Origin: Pseudomonas sp. 30_B
GTDB lineage: Bacteria > Pseudomonadota > Gammaproteobacteria > Pseudomonadales > Pseudomonadaceae
Length of the DNA stretch: 64,000 nt
NCBI RefSeq assembly: GCF_017491605.1
Contig: NZ_JAFGYY010000004.1
Span: forward strand, 1 to 64,000
Direction: 5' to 3'
The notes under the pieces are model-generated. The model was not told where the DNA came from. It saw only the letters and a list, made by a program, of their open reading frames with translations, and ran no database searches. The position numbers were made by a program, and so were the translations under genes. This document shows, piece by piece, positions 50,668-59,283 of this stretch (position 1 is the first letter of the stretch; the number at the start of each line of letters is the position of its first letter).

Positions 50668-51588
50668 ATGGGGCTGGATGATGCGCTGATCTTCACCCGC
50701 GTCGTGGAGCTGCACAGTTTCACCCAGGCCGCGCAGAGCCTGGGCATGCAGAAGTCCACGGTGAGCCGGCGCATCGTCCTGCTCGAAGAGCGCCTCGGCG
50801 TGCGGCTGCTCAACCGCACCACCCGCAAGTTGCGCCTGACCGAAGTGGGGCAGGCCTACTACGAGCGCTGCCGGCAGATCATGCACGACTTCGCCGAGGC
50901 CGAGCAGGCGGTGATGCAACTGCAACAGGCGCCGTCGGGATTGCTGCGCATCAGCGCGCCCATCGAGTTCGGGCAGATGTACCTGGGCAAGGTGCTGGGC
51001 GATTTCATGCGTCTTTATCCACAGATCAGCGCCGAGGTCGAGCTGACCTCGCGCACTGTCGATCCGCTGGAGGAGGGCGTGGATATCGTCATCATGGTCG
51101 GCCAGCCGGAAGACTCCACCCTGATCGCCCGGCGCATGCTGATTACCAATCGATGCCTGTGCGCCAGTCCTGAGTACCTGAAGCTGCACGGCCAGCCGCA
51201 ACAGGTCGAGGACCTGGCCAGCCACCGTGCCGTGCTGCTGCAGGCTGATTCCCAGCGCTACTGGCCGCTGAGCGGCGAAAGCATTCCCTGCCACCGGGTG
51301 CTGTCGTGCAACAACATCACCTTCGCCCGCGAAGCGGTGCTGGCCGGTGCCGGGATCGCCTCGCTGCCGGAGCTGATCGTCGACGAGCAACTGGCCAGCG
51401 GCAGCCTGGTGCGGGTCTTGCCGCAGGTGCAGCTGCCGGTTGGCGAGCTCTACGCGGTCTACCCGTCGCGGCGTTTCCAGGCGATGAAGGTGAAGGCTTT
51501 CCTCGACTTCCTGATCAACAACCTGCCGATCGATGCGGAGCGTTGGCTGGAGCCGGGGGCGGCCCGCCTGATAACATCGCGTCCATGA
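50668..51588 (+). CDS. LysR-family regulator, divergent from the efflux genes
   Basis: A 306-residue LTTR. The winged helix is [20 protein letters not shown] (about residues 18-37), followed by [20 protein letters not shown], typical of the CrgA/AaeR-like branch. The effector domain follows. Its position, back to back with the HlyD-MFS pair with 109 bp between them, makes control of that pump its most likely job. It ends 49 bp before gltX. Confidence 0.91.
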   Translation: MGLDDALIFTRVVELHSFTQAAQSLGMQKSTVSRRIVLLEERLGVRLLNRTTRKLRLTEVGQAYYERCRQIMHDFAEAEQAVMQLQQAPSGLLRISAPIEFGQMYLGKVLGDFMRLYPQISAEVELTSRTVDPLEEGVDIVIMVGQPEDSTLIARRMLITNRCLCASPEYLKLHGQPQQVEDLASHRAVLLQADSQRYWPLSGESIPCHRVLSCNNITFAREAVLAGAGIASLPELIVDEQLASGSLVRVLPQVQLPVGELYAVYPSRRFQAMKVKAFLDFLINNLPIDAERWLEPGAARLITSRP

Positions 51589-51637
51589 GCGCGTGCCGTG
51601 GCCCGCGCTGTCCTCACCGATTCACATGAGAGCCTTC

Positions 51638-53122
51638 ATGACCACTGTCCGCACCCGTATCGCGCCGTCCCCCACCGGTGACCCGCACGTCGGCACCGCC
51701 TACATCGCGCTGTTCAACCTCTGTTTCGCCCGTCAGCACGGCGGTCAGTTCATCCTGCGCATCGAGGATACCGACCAGGTGCGCTCGACCCGCGAATCGG
51801 AACAGCAGATCTTCGACGCGCTGCGCTGGTTGGGCATCGAGTGGGACGAGGGCCCGGACGTCGGTGGTCCGCACGGCCCGTACCGGCAGAGCGAACGTGG
51901 CGCCATCTATAAGCAGTACAGCGACGAACTGGTCGAGAAAGGCCATGCCTTCCCCTGCTTCTGCTCCGCCGAACGCCTCGACACGCTGCGTGCCGAGCAG
52001 CAGGCGCGCAAGGAAACCCCGCGCTACGACGGCCACTGCATGCACCTGAGCAAGGAAGAGTCGGCCAAGCGCATCGCCGCCGGCGAATCCCACGTGGTGC
52101 GCATGAAGGTTCCGACCGAGGGCGTCTGTGTGGTACCGGACATGCTCCGCGGCGACGTGGAAATCCCGTGGGATCGCATGGACATGCAGGTGCTGATGAA
52201 GGCCGACGGCCTGCCCACCTACTTCCTTGCCAACGTGGTCGACGACCACCTGATGGGCATCACCCACGTCCTGCGTGGCGAAGAGTGGCTGCCCTCGGCG
52301 CCCAAGCTGATCAAGCTGTACGAGTACTTCGGCTGGGCACAGCCGGTACTGTGCTACATGCCGTTGCTGCGCAATCCGGACAAGAGCAAGCTGTCCAAGC
52401 GCAAGAACCCGACTTCCATCACCTTCTACGAGCGCATGGGCCTGCTGCCCCAGGCGCTGCTGAACTACCTCGGCCGCATGGGCTGGTCCATGCCCGACGA
52501 GCGTGAGAAGTTCAGCCTGGCGGAAATGATCGAGCACTTCGACCTGTCCCGCGTGTCCCTGGGCGGCCCGATCTTCGACATCGAGAAGCTCTCCTGGCTG
52601 AACGGCCAGTGGATTCGCGAGCTGTCGGTGGAGGACTTCGCCAAGGAAGTGCAGAAGTGGGCACTCAACCCCGAGTACCTGATGAAGATCGCCCCGCACG
52701 TGCAAGGCCGCGTGGAGAACTTCAGCCAGATCGCTCCACTGGCCGGCTTCTTCTTCAGTGGCGGCGTGCAGTTGGACGCCAAGCTGTTCGAGCACAAGAA
52801 GCTCGACGCCACCCAGGTTCGCCAGGTGCTGCAACTGGTGCTGTGGAAGCTGGAAGCGCTGCGCCAGTGGGAAAAGGACAAGATCACCGCGACCATCCAG
52901 GCCGTGGCCGAGCACCTGGGCCTCAAGCTGCGTGACGTAATGCCGCTGATGTTCCCGGCCATCACCGGCCAGGCCAGCTCGGTGTCGGTGCTCGATGCCA
53001 TGGAAATCCTCGGCGCCGATCTGTCGCGCTACCGGCTGCGCCAGGCCCTGGAGCTGCTGGGCGGTGCGTCGAAGAAAGAAGCCAAGGAGTGGGAAAAGAT
53101 TCGCGACGCCATCGGCGCCTAA
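51638..53122 (+). CDS. gltX: Glutamyl-tRNA synthetase
   Basis: A 494-residue class I synthetase, the length seen in P. aeruginosa. The HIGH-like motif is [11 protein letters not shown] (about residues 16-26) and KMSKS is [10 protein letters not shown] (about 249-258). The C-terminal anticodon-binding helical domains are complete. It charges tRNA-Glu, two copies of which are encoded just downstream. The ATG at 51638 begins the usual [16 protein letters not shown] start. Confidence 0.96.
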   Translation: MTTVRTRIAPSPTGDPHVGTAYIALFNLCFARQHGGQFILRIEDTDQVRSTRESEQQIFDALRWLGIEWDEGPDVGGPHGPYRQSERGAIYKQYSDELVEKGHAFPCFCSAERLDTLRAEQQARKETPRYDGHCMHLSKEESAKRIAAGESHVVRMKVPTEGVCVVPDMLRGDVEIPWDRMDMQVLMKADGLPTYFLANVVDDHLMGITHVLRGEEWLPSAPKLIKLYEYFGWAQPVLCYMPLLRNPDKSKLSKRKNPTSITFYERMGLLPQALLNYLGRMGWSMPDEREKFSLAEMIEHFDLSRVSLGGPIFDIEKLSWLNGQWIRELSVEDFAKEVQKWALNPEYLMKIAPHVQGRVENFSQIAPLAGFFFSGGVQLDAKLFEHKKLDATQVRQVLQLVLWKLEALRQWEKDKITATIQAVAEHLGLKLRDVMPLMFPAITGQASSVSVLDAMEILGADLSRYRLRQALELLGGASKKEAKEWEKIRDAIGA

Positions 53123-53143
53123 TATCTTTCCTACACTGGAGAA

Positions 53144-53176
53144 GGCCGGCCGCCGTCAGGCGCCCGGCCTTTTTCA
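53144..53176 (+). terminator. Terminator after gltX
   Basis: An imperfect stem AGGCCGGCC...GGCGCCCGGCCT is followed by TTTTT, about 20 bp after the gltX stop. Confidence 0.75.
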
Positions 53177-53277
53177 TGTCTGCGCAACCCGTTTGGCGTG
53201 GCTGGAGGAGAGCAGGCGAGCTGCTGATTCCGTTGGCCTGGATTCGGGGCTGGCACATAAGTGATTGTTCTTTGGGA

Positions 53278-53336
53278 GAAAAAAATAAGAAATCTGAAAA
53301 AATGTTGTTGACAGGGTGTCGCCTCGCCCCTAAGAT
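53278..53336 (+). promoter_or_regulatory. Stable-RNA promoter of the tRNA Ala-Glu cluster
   Basis: TTGACA at 53308-53313, a 17-base spacer and TAAGAT at 53331-53336 make a near-consensus sigma-70 promoter. An A-rich stretch at 53278-53305 is a good UP element and GCGCCCCGTT is a GC-rich discriminator, as in stringently controlled rRNA/tRNA promoters. Confidence 0.85.
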
Positions 53337-53401
53337 GCGCCCCGTTCCAGCGACGAACTGAATGACAGGGTGAAGCGGAACGGTAGATCCAGCGGTACTT
53401 T

Positions 53402-53477
<76 letters not shown>

Positions 53478-53529
53478 AATTACCAGTAAGCTTCGTCGGT
53501 CCGGACGAAGCCGAAATCGAAGGTTTTGC

Positions 53530-53605
53530 GTCCCCTTCGTCTAGTGGCCTAGGACACCGCCCTTTCACGGCGGTAACAGGGGTTCGAGTCCCCTAGGGGA
53601 CGCCA
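53530..53605 (+). tRNA. tRNA-Glu (anticodon TTC), copy 1
   Basis: A 76-base tRNA, acceptor GTCCCCT/AGGGGAC, anticodon loop CTTTCAC with TTC, TPsiC arm GGGGTTCGAGTCCCC, and encoded CCA. It is identical to the copy at 53783. Confidence 0.96.
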
Positions 53606-53648
53606 CTATCCAGCGACGATGCGCTCGCATCGTCAGCCAGAGTCATCT

Positions 53649-53724
<76 letters not shown>

Positions 53725-53782
53725 ATTTCCCATTCGGGATGAAGCCAGAATCCACCATGAGGTGGGTTTCTTCGAAGGATAT

Positions 53783-53858
53783 GTCCCCTTCGTCTAGTGG
53801 CCTAGGACACCGCCCTTTCACGGCGGTAACAGGGGTTCGAGTCCCCTAGGGGACGCCA
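53783..53858 (+). tRNA. tRNA-Glu (anticodon TTC), copy 2
   Basis: Same sequence as 53530-53605; last tRNA of the cluster. Confidence 0.96.
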
Positions 53859-53881
53859 TTTTTATCGCTCTGCGATGCCTA

Positions 53882-53920
53882 TAGGGCCACTGAGACTTTC
53901 AGTGGCCCTTTTGTTTTTCT
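53882..53920 (+). terminator. Terminator of the tRNA cluster
   Basis: The stem AGGGCCACTGA / TCAGTGGCCCTT with a short loop is followed by TTGTTTTTCT, beginning 24 bp after the last tRNA. Confidence 0.88.
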
Positions 53921-53981
53921 CCCTCCTGAAGAATTTTCTCCCGACCAGTGGTCGCGCTTTCGGCTTGCTGATTTTTATTAT

Positions 53982-53996
53982 GAGAATAATATTCTC
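53982..53996. promoter_or_regulatory. Putative TetR-type operator
   Basis: GAGAAT-AAT-ATTCTC is a perfect 15-bp palindrome in an AT-rich promoter region, 34 bp before the TetR gene start. It is probably the autoregulatory site of that regulator. Confidence 0.65.
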
Positions 53997-54029
53997 TCCA
54001 TAATATTTTGTCCGAGCGAGAAGCCAGCC

Positions 54030-54569
54030 ATGAGCGACAAGAAAGCCCAGACCCGCGAACGCATTCTTTCCGCCGCCACCAGTGCGCTGCTCAAGCGCGG
54101 CCCGGTCGATCCCAGTGTGGGCGAGGTGATGGCGGCGGCGGGGCTGACCGTGGGCGGCTTCTATGCGCATTTCGAGAGTAAGGATGCGCTGATGCTGGAG
54201 GCGTTCCGCCAGTTGCTGAGCAAGCGCCGGGTCGGCCTGAAGATGTTCGATCCGCAAACGAGTTTTGCCGAGCGCCGGGCACTGGCGGCGCAGTTCTACC
54301 TGTCGCGCAAGCATCGCGACACCGAAGACGAAGGCTGCCCGATCCCCAGTTCCCTGAGCGAAGTGGCGCACCTGCCGGAAGGTTTCCGCGAGGCGCTGGA
54401 AGAACATGTGGAACTGATGGTGGCGAGCCTCGCCGGGCGGCCGGAGGAAGTCGATCTGGTGCTCAGCGACATGGCCCTGATGATTGGCGGATTGGCGCTG
54501 GCCCGTGCCCTGGGCAAGGGCGACCTGTCCGATCGTGTCCTGCGTGCCGCGAAGAAAGCGGTGATCTGA
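54030..54569 (+). CDS. TetR-family transcriptional regulator
   Basis: A 179-residue repressor-type protein. The N-terminal helix-turn-helix is VGEVMAAAGLTVGGFYAHFE (about residues 30-49), typical of TetR proteins of the AcrR/NemR type. The C-terminal ligand domain includes the CPIPSSLSEVAHL segment with a lone cysteine. It starts right after an operator-like palindrome. The hydrolase gene follows after 13 bp on the same strand and is probably its target. Confidence 0.9.
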   Translation: MSDKKAQTRERILSAATSALLKRGPVDPSVGEVMAAAGLTVGGFYAHFESKDALMLEAFRQLLSKRRVGLKMFDPQTSFAERRALAAQFYLSRKHRDTEDEGCPIPSSLSEVAHLPEGFREALEEHVELMVASLAGRPEEVDLVLSDMALMIGGLALARALGKGDLSDRVLRAAKKAVI

Positions 54570-54582
54570 GGAGGTACGGAAA

Positions 54583-55422
54583 ATGAACAGTCTGAACTGG
54601 GTTCGTGGAATCAACGCCACCCTGGGCCGTGTTGCGCCGCAGTGGGCGGCGGGACGCATGCGTCAGCTGTTCATGACGCCCACCGAGTTGCCGCCGCGCG
54701 ATTGGGAATTGCCGTTGCTGGCCAGTTCCGAGCGCATCACCCTGCGCTTCGGCCTGTCCGCGCTGCGCTGGGGCGAAGGGCCGGTGGTGCTGCTGATGCA
54801 CGGTTGGGGAGGGCGGCCGACCCAATTCGCTGCGTTGATCGAGAAGCTGGTGGGCGCCGGCTACGGTGTGATCGCCCTGGATGCTCCGGCCCATGGCCGC
54901 TCGCCGGGGAACGAGGCTGACGTGGTGCTGTTCGCCCGCGCTCTGCTGGAAGCCGCCAGTGAACTGCCGCCGCTTCGCGCAGTGATCGGCCACTCCATGG
55001 GCGGCGCCAGTGCATTGCTGGCGACCCAGATGGGCCTGCGCACCGAAACCCTGGTGACCGTCGCCGCGCCGAGCAAGGTGCTGACCGTGCTGCGTGGCTT
55101 CGCCAACTATGTCGGTCTGCCGCCGCAGGCGCGTTCGAGCTTCATCCGTCAGGTCGAGCAGCAGGCGGGCATTCCCGCGAAGCAGCTGGATGTGGCGCGC
55201 TATGAGCTGGGTATGCCTGGTCTGGTGGTGCACGCCGAGGATGACCGCCAGGTGCGGGTGACGGAATCCGTCGCAATCCACGATGCCTGGCCGGGCAGCC
55301 GGCTGCTGCGGCTGCCGAGCGGCGGGCACCACCGCGTGCTGGCCGATGCTGCGCTGGCGGAGGCCGTGCTGGAATTGCTGGAGGGCGTCGAGGAGCCGCT
55401 GGCGCTGGCCTTGGCATCCTGA
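54583..55422 (+). CDS. Alpha/beta-hydrolase in a tetR operon
   Basis: A 279-residue hydrolase. The oxyanion loop is LLMHGWGGRPTQF (about residues 69-81), the nucleophile elbow VIGHSMGGASALL (serine about 138), the acid lies in HAEDDRQV and the histidine in SGGHHRVL. The family includes esterases and carboxylesterases; the substrate is unknown. GAGG precedes the start. It is presumably induced with the TetR gene by the same ligand. Confidence 0.89.
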   Translation: MNSLNWVRGINATLGRVAPQWAAGRMRQLFMTPTELPPRDWELPLLASSERITLRFGLSALRWGEGPVVLLMHGWGGRPTQFAALIEKLVGAGYGVIALDAPAHGRSPGNEADVVLFARALLEAASELPPLRAVIGHSMGGASALLATQMGLRTETLVTVAAPSKVLTVLRGFANYVGLPPQARSSFIRQVEQQAGIPAKQLDVARYELGMPGLVVHAEDDRQVRVTESVAIHDAWPGSRLLRLPSGGHHRVLADAALAEAVLELLEGVEEPLALALAS

Positions 55423-55590
55423 GTCATTCAGCATCCTGATAACGGCGGCCGCAGGCCGCCGTTTTCGCTTCATGATGGCCCGTTGCGGGTCGTCAGGCTT
55501 CGCGGCCTGGCGTAGACTTCCGGGCATTTCCGGCTGCCCCGGCCTGGGCGCGAGGTCTTGCGCATGCGGGTGGCCGATTGGGGGAAACGC

Positions 55591-56241
55591 ATGAATCTTT
55601 CGCTGGATTGGGTGCTGCAGCAGGCGCGCCCGGTCATGCCGGTATTGGTGATCGAGGATGTGGCGCTGGCGGGCGATCTTGCCCGCGCGCTGTATGACGG
55701 CGGGGTGCGCGTGCTGGAAGTGACCCTGCGTACGCCGCAGGCGCTGGATGCCCTTGCGGAAATCCGTCGCGAGCTGCCGGAGATGATCCTGGGCGCCGGT
55801 ACCCTGATCCATACCGAGCAATTCCAGGAAGCCCGTGACGCTGGCGCGCAGTTCGCCATCAGCCCTGGCTGCACGCCGCGTCTGGTGGCCGCCGCCGACG
55901 ATGCGAAGCTGCCGTTCCTGCCCGGCGTGATGACGCCTTCGGAGGTGCTGGTGGCGCTGGAGTACGGCTACCGCTCGCTGAAGCTGTTCCCCGCCGACGG
56001 CAATGCCGCGATCCGCATGCTCAAGAGCCTGAAGGAGCCCTTCACCGGCATTCGTTTCTGCCCGACCGGCGGCATCACCCAGGAAAACCTGCTCAACGTC
56101 CTGCGCCTGCCCAACGTCGCCTGTGTCGGCGGCACCTGGATCGCGCCGCCGAGCCTGGTGCGCGCCCGTGCCTGGGACCAGATCACTCAACTGGCCATCG
56201 AAGCCCACGAGCTGGCCGCAAGCCTGGAGCATTCCTCATGA
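55591..56241 (+). CDS. Second KDPG/KHG-type aldolase
   Basis: A 216-residue class I aldolase paralogous to eda. It keeps the key residues: RVLEVTLRTPQALDAL, ILGAGTLIHTEQF, ISPGCTPRLV, the Schiff-base lysine in RSLKLFPADGNAA and RFCPTGGITQEN. Compared with Eda at 32520 the loop after the lysine differs (ADGNAA against AKVCGG), so substrate preference may be different. The ATG at 55591 follows GGGGGAAA. The thioesterase gene overlaps its stop by 4 bp. The role could be 4-hydroxy-2-oxoglutarate cleavage or another KDPG-like substrate; this is not decided by the sequence. Confidence 0.88.
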   Translation: MNLSLDWVLQQARPVMPVLVIEDVALAGDLARALYDGGVRVLEVTLRTPQALDALAEIRRELPEMILGAGTLIHTEQFQEARDAGAQFAISPGCTPRLVAAADDAKLPFLPGVMTPSEVLVALEYGYRSLKLFPADGNAAIRMLKSLKEPFTGIRFCPTGGITQENLLNVLRLPNVACVGGTWIAPPSLVRARAWDQITQLAIEAHELAASLEHSS

Positions 56242-56693
56242 GTTGGCAGTTGCCCGATCCGTTTGTCATCGACATCGAGGTCATGCCCGAGGACATCGAC
56301 GGCCTCGGCCATGCCAACAACGCCGTCTACGTCAGTTGGCTGGAGCGCTGTGCCTGGCGCCACTCGCAGCGGCTGGGGCTGGACCTGGCCGAGTACCGTC
56401 GGCTGGACCGCGCCATGGCCGTGGTGCGCCATGAGGTGGATTACCTGGCGGCCGCCTACGAAGGCGACCAGTTGCAGCTGGCGACCTGGATCGTCGAATC
56501 CGATCAGCGCCTGAAGATGACCCGTCACTTCCAGCTGGTGCGCCCGGAAGACGCCGTGACCCTGCTGCGCGCGCAGACCACCTTCGTCTGCATCGAGCTG
56601 TCCACCGGCAAGCCCAAGCGCATGCCGGCGGAGTTCATCGAGGGTTATGGCCGCGCCTTGCTGTCGCCGGAAGCCGTCGCTGCCGGCGCGTGA
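56238..56693 (+). CDS. Acyl-CoA thioesterase, hot-dog fold (4HBT type)
   Basis: A 151-residue thioesterase with the YbgC/4HBT signature DIDGLGHANNAVYVSWLER near residue 20, containing the catalytic Asp/His region, and a DYLAAAYEGDQLQLATWI strand. It hydrolyses acyl-CoA thioesters. It overlaps the aldolase gene (ATGA), so the two are co-translated, though a shared pathway is not obvious. Confidence 0.9.
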   Translation: MSWQLPDPFVIDIEVMPEDIDGLGHANNAVYVSWLERCAWRHSQRLGLDLAEYRRLDRAMAVVRHEVDYLAAAYEGDQLQLATWIVESDQRLKMTRHFQLVRPEDAVTLLRAQTTFVCIELSTGKPKRMPAEFIEGYGRALLSPEAVAAGA

Positions 56694-56771
56694 TCCGTCG
56701 CGCCGCGCTTTTCCCGGCGCAGCGCATTCCCTACAATCCGCGGCCCCGCAATTGCCCGAGACTCACTCGTC

Positions 56772-57731
56772 GTGCAGATCGCCCTAGCACCGATGGAAGG
56801 GCTGGTAGATGACATCCTCCGCGATGTGCTGACCCGCGTCGGCGGCATCGACTGGTGCGTCACCGAATTCATCCGCATCAACGACCGGCTGCTGCCGCCG
56901 TCGTCCTTCCTCGCGCTCGCCCCGGAACTGGCGCACGGCAGCCGTACACGCGCCGGCGTGCCGATGCGTGTGCAGTTGCTCGGCTCCGATCCGCAATTGC
57001 TGGCCGAGAATGCCGTGCAGGCCTGTGAGCTGGGCGCTCCGGTGATCGACCTGAACTTCGGTTGCCCGGCCAAGACGGTGAACCGCTCCCGTGGCGGCGC
57101 GGTGCTGCTCAAGGAGCCCGAGCTGATGTTCAGCATCATCGAGGCCGTGCGTCGCGCCGTACCCGCACAGATTCCCGTGACTTCGAAGATGCGCCTGGGC
57201 TACGACAGCCCGGATGGCGCCATCGATTGCGCCCGCGCCCTGGCCGATGCAGGTTCCGCCCACGTGGTGGTGCATGCGCGAACCAAGGCGGACGGCTACA
57301 AGCCGCCGGCACACTGGGAGTGGGTGGCAAAAGTGGCCGATGCGGTGAAGGTGCCGGTATTCGCCAACGGCGAAGTCTGGACCCTGGAGGATTACCACCG
57401 CTGCCGTTCCATCAGTGGCGTGGCGGACATCATGCTCGGGCGCGGGCTGGTTTCCCGGCCCGACCTCGCGCGGCAGATCGCTGCCTGGCGTGACGGCCGC
57501 GAAGTGGTGCCGATGCACTGGTCGGAAGTGCGCGTGCTGCTCGACGACTTCTGGCGCCAGGCCCGGCGCAAACTGGCCCCGCGTTACGCGCCGGGGCGCC
57601 TGAAACAGTGGCTGGGGATGCTCACGCGCAGTTATCCCGAAGCGGTGGAATTGTTCGCCCAGGTGCGTCGGGAGAATGACTGCGAGGTGCTGGACCGGAT
57701 GCTGCAGGTCGAGATCGAAGTCGCCGCCTGA
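56772..57731 (+). CDS. dusC: tRNA-dihydrouridine(16) synthase
   Basis: A 319-residue flavoenzyme that reduces uridine 16 in tRNA. The FMN site starts [16 protein letters not shown], the catalytic cysteine is in [20 protein letters not shown], and [18 protein letters not shown] and [17 protein letters not shown] follow. The start is GTG at 56772, which gives the usual [10 protein letters not shown] beginning; no ATG is suitable. It stands 78 bp after the thioesterase gene. Confidence 0.93.
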   Translation: MQIALAPMEGLVDDILRDVLTRVGGIDWCVTEFIRINDRLLPPSSFLALAPELAHGSRTRAGVPMRVQLLGSDPQLLAENAVQACELGAPVIDLNFGCPAKTVNRSRGGAVLLKEPELMFSIIEAVRRAVPAQIPVTSKMRLGYDSPDGAIDCARALADAGSAHVVVHARTKADGYKPPAHWEWVAKVADAVKVPVFANGEVWTLEDYHRCRSISGVADIMLGRGLVSRPDLARQIAAWRDGREVVPMHWSEVRVLLDDFWRQARRKLAPRYAPGRLKQWLGMLTRSYPEAVELFAQVRRENDCEVLDRMLQVEIEVAA

Positions 57732-57741
57732 TCTGCTCTTC

Positions 57742-57820
57742 GTAGGAGCGAGCTTGCTCGCGAATGCAGTTCACCCCGAATCGCCGTCGTTGGGCGGTTC
57801 GCGAGCAAGCTCGCTCCTAC
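57742..57820. repeat. REP element pair
   Basis: GTAGGAGCGAGCTTGCTCGC at 57742 and its inverted partner ending GCTCGCTCCTAC at 57820, between the convergent dusC and SDR genes. Confidence 0.85.
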
Positions 57821-57844
57821 AAAAGCGTGCGTCACGATTTTGAA

Positions 57845-58591
57845 TCAGCGTCCGCCGCTGACATCGATGAAGCTGCCGGTGCTGTAGCTGGACTCATCCG
57901 AGGCGAGGAACAGGATCGCCCGCGCCACTTCCTCTGCCTCGCCGCCCCGGCCCAGGGGAATCGCCGATTGCAGTCGCTCCACGCGCCCCGGCTCGCCGCC
58001 GCTGGCGTGTATTTCCGTCCTGATCAGCCCCGGCCGCACGGCATTGACGCGGATGTCTTCGCTCGCCACTTCCTTGGCCAGGCCGACGGTCAGGCTGTCC
58101 ACCGCGCCCTTGGCTGCCGCGTAGTCGATGTACTCGTTGGGCGAGCCCAGGCGCGAGGCCATGGACGAGACGTTGACGATGCTCCCGCCGCTGCCGCCAT
58201 GCGTGCGCGCCATGCGCTTCACCGCCTCGCGGCAGCAGAGGAAGGTGCCGGTGACGTTCACCGCGAACACCCGCTGCAGGCGCGCCACATCCATGTCTTC
58301 CAGGCGCATCTGACGTTCCAGGATGCCGGCGTTGTTGACCAGCACGTCGAGGCGGCCGAAGGCGTCGTCCACCTCACGGAACAGTCGCAGCACGTCGTCC
58401 TCGTTCGCCACATCGGCGGCAAAGGCGCGGGCCTTTGCACCGGCCGCCGTGATCTGAGCGACCAACGCCTCGGCTGCTTCGCGCTCGCGGCGGTAGTTGA
58501 TCGCCACGGTGAAGCCGCGTTCGGCGGCGAGCAGCGCGGTGGCGGCGCCAATGCCGCGGCTGGCGCCAGTGATCAGCATGACCTTGTTCAT
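57845..58591 (-). CDS. Short-chain dehydrogenase/reductase
   Basis: A 248-residue classical SDR. The coenzyme loop is LITGASRGIGAATALLA (about residues 6-22), NNAG lies in LVNNAGILERQ, the catalytic serine in VNVSSMASRLG and the YxxxK pair in YIDYAAAKGAVDSL. The C-terminal SSYSTGSFIDVSGG closes the fold. It resembles FabG-like NAD(P) oxidoreductases of unknown substrate. It is divergent from ibpA, whose sigma-32 promoter lies 27 bp from its start. Confidence 0.9.
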   Translation of the reverse strand: MNKVMLITGASRGIGAATALLAAERGFTVAINYRREREAAEALVAQITAAGAKARAFAADVANEDDVLRLFREVDDAFGRLDVLVNNAGILERQMRLEDMDVARLQRVFAVNVTGTFLCCREAVKRMARTHGGSGGSIVNVSSMASRLGSPNEYIDYAAAKGAVDSLTVGLAKEVASEDIRVNAVRPGLIRTEIHASGGEPGRVERLQSAIPLGRGGEAEEVARAILFLASDESSYSTGSFIDVSGGR

Positions 58592-58617
58592 GGAAAAACG
58601 TCCTGTTGCGAAGGGGG

Positions 58618-58646
58618 CTTGAAATGGATTCTGCCGTCCCTATCTA
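58618..58646 (+). promoter_or_regulatory. Sigma-32 heat-shock promoter of ibpA
   Basis: CTTGAA, a 14-base spacer and CCCTATCTA closely match the RpoH consensus (CTTGAA-N13-17-CCCCATNT). Confidence 0.8.
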
Positions 58647-58659
58647 TGTTCCTGCGGGA

Positions 58660-58741
58660 AGCCGAAGACGGGTCCCGCACCGGAGTTCTGACATCAGGCT
58701 CCAGATCATACCTTGCTGAAATATTCAGGAGATTCGCCATG
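58660..58741 (+). promoter_or_regulatory. ROSE-type RNA thermometer in the ibpA leader
   Basis: The leader ends with a hairpin in which CTTGCTGAA (58712-58720) pairs with TTCAGGAG (58724-58731). This hides the AGGAG ribosome-binding site and leaves the G of TTGCT bulged, the hallmark of ROSE thermometers. Upstream GC-rich helices are also possible. Melting at heat-shock temperature would expose the site. Confidence 0.78.
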
Positions 58742-59185
58742 AGCAACGTCCTTTCCCTCGCCCCGCTGTTCCGCCAGTCCGTCGGTTTCGATCGTTTCAA
58801 CGATCTGTTCGAGTCCGCCCTGCGCAGTGAAAGCGGCAGTTCCTATCCGCCCTACAACGTCGAGAAGCATGGTGACGATAACTACCGCATCGTCATCGCC
58901 GCCGCCGGACTGCAGGAGGAAGACCTGGAACTGCAAGTGGAGCGCGGCGTGCTGACCGTCAACGGCGGCAAGCGCGAAAAGGCTTCCGAGAGCGTCACCT
59001 ACCTGCACCAGGGCATCGCCCAGCGTGCCTTCAAGCTGTCCTTCCGCCTGGCCGACCACATCGAGGTCCAGGGCGCGTCGCTGAAGAACGGCCTGCTGAG
59101 CATCGAACTGGTGCGCATCGTTCCGGAAGAAGCCAAGCCCAAGCGGATCGCCATCAACGGCCAGCGCCCGGCCATCGAAGGCTGA
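58739..59185 (+). CDS. ibpA: Small heat-shock protein (Hsp20, IbpA-like)
   Basis: A 148-residue alpha-crystallin-domain chaperone that holds unfolding proteins for later refolding. The domain begins YPPYNVEKHGDDNYRIVIAA (about residues 36-55) and includes LTVNGGKRE and GIAQRAFKLSFRLADHIEV. The C-terminal anchor KPKRIAINGQ has the IxI motif. Control is double: a sigma-32 promoter and a ROSE thermometer lie upstream. A terminator follows. Confidence 0.94.
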   Translation: MSNVLSLAPLFRQSVGFDRFNDLFESALRSESGSSYPPYNVEKHGDDNYRIVIAAAGLQEEDLELQVERGVLTVNGGKREKASESVTYLHQGIAQRAFKLSFRLADHIEVQGASLKNGLLSIELVRIVPEEAKPKRIAINGQRPAIEG

Positions 59186-59225
59186 GCATCGCCTCGGCAC
59201 TGACCGAGCCGTAGCCGCAAAGCAG

Positions 59226-59261
59226 AACGCCCGTCTCGCAAGAGACGGGCGTTTTCGTTTG
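59226..59261 (+). terminator. Terminator after ibpA
   Basis: The stem AACGCCCGTCTC / GAGACGGGCGTT with a GCAA loop is followed by TTCGTTT. Confidence 0.85.
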
Positions 59262-59283
59262 CGCTTTTTTCCTGAGTGCAGGA

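Noticed and set aside
54463..56232. 589-codon minus-strand frame across the TetR/hydrolase/aldolase genes
   Set aside because: It runs antisense to three genes with intact motifs and shows no domain of its own.
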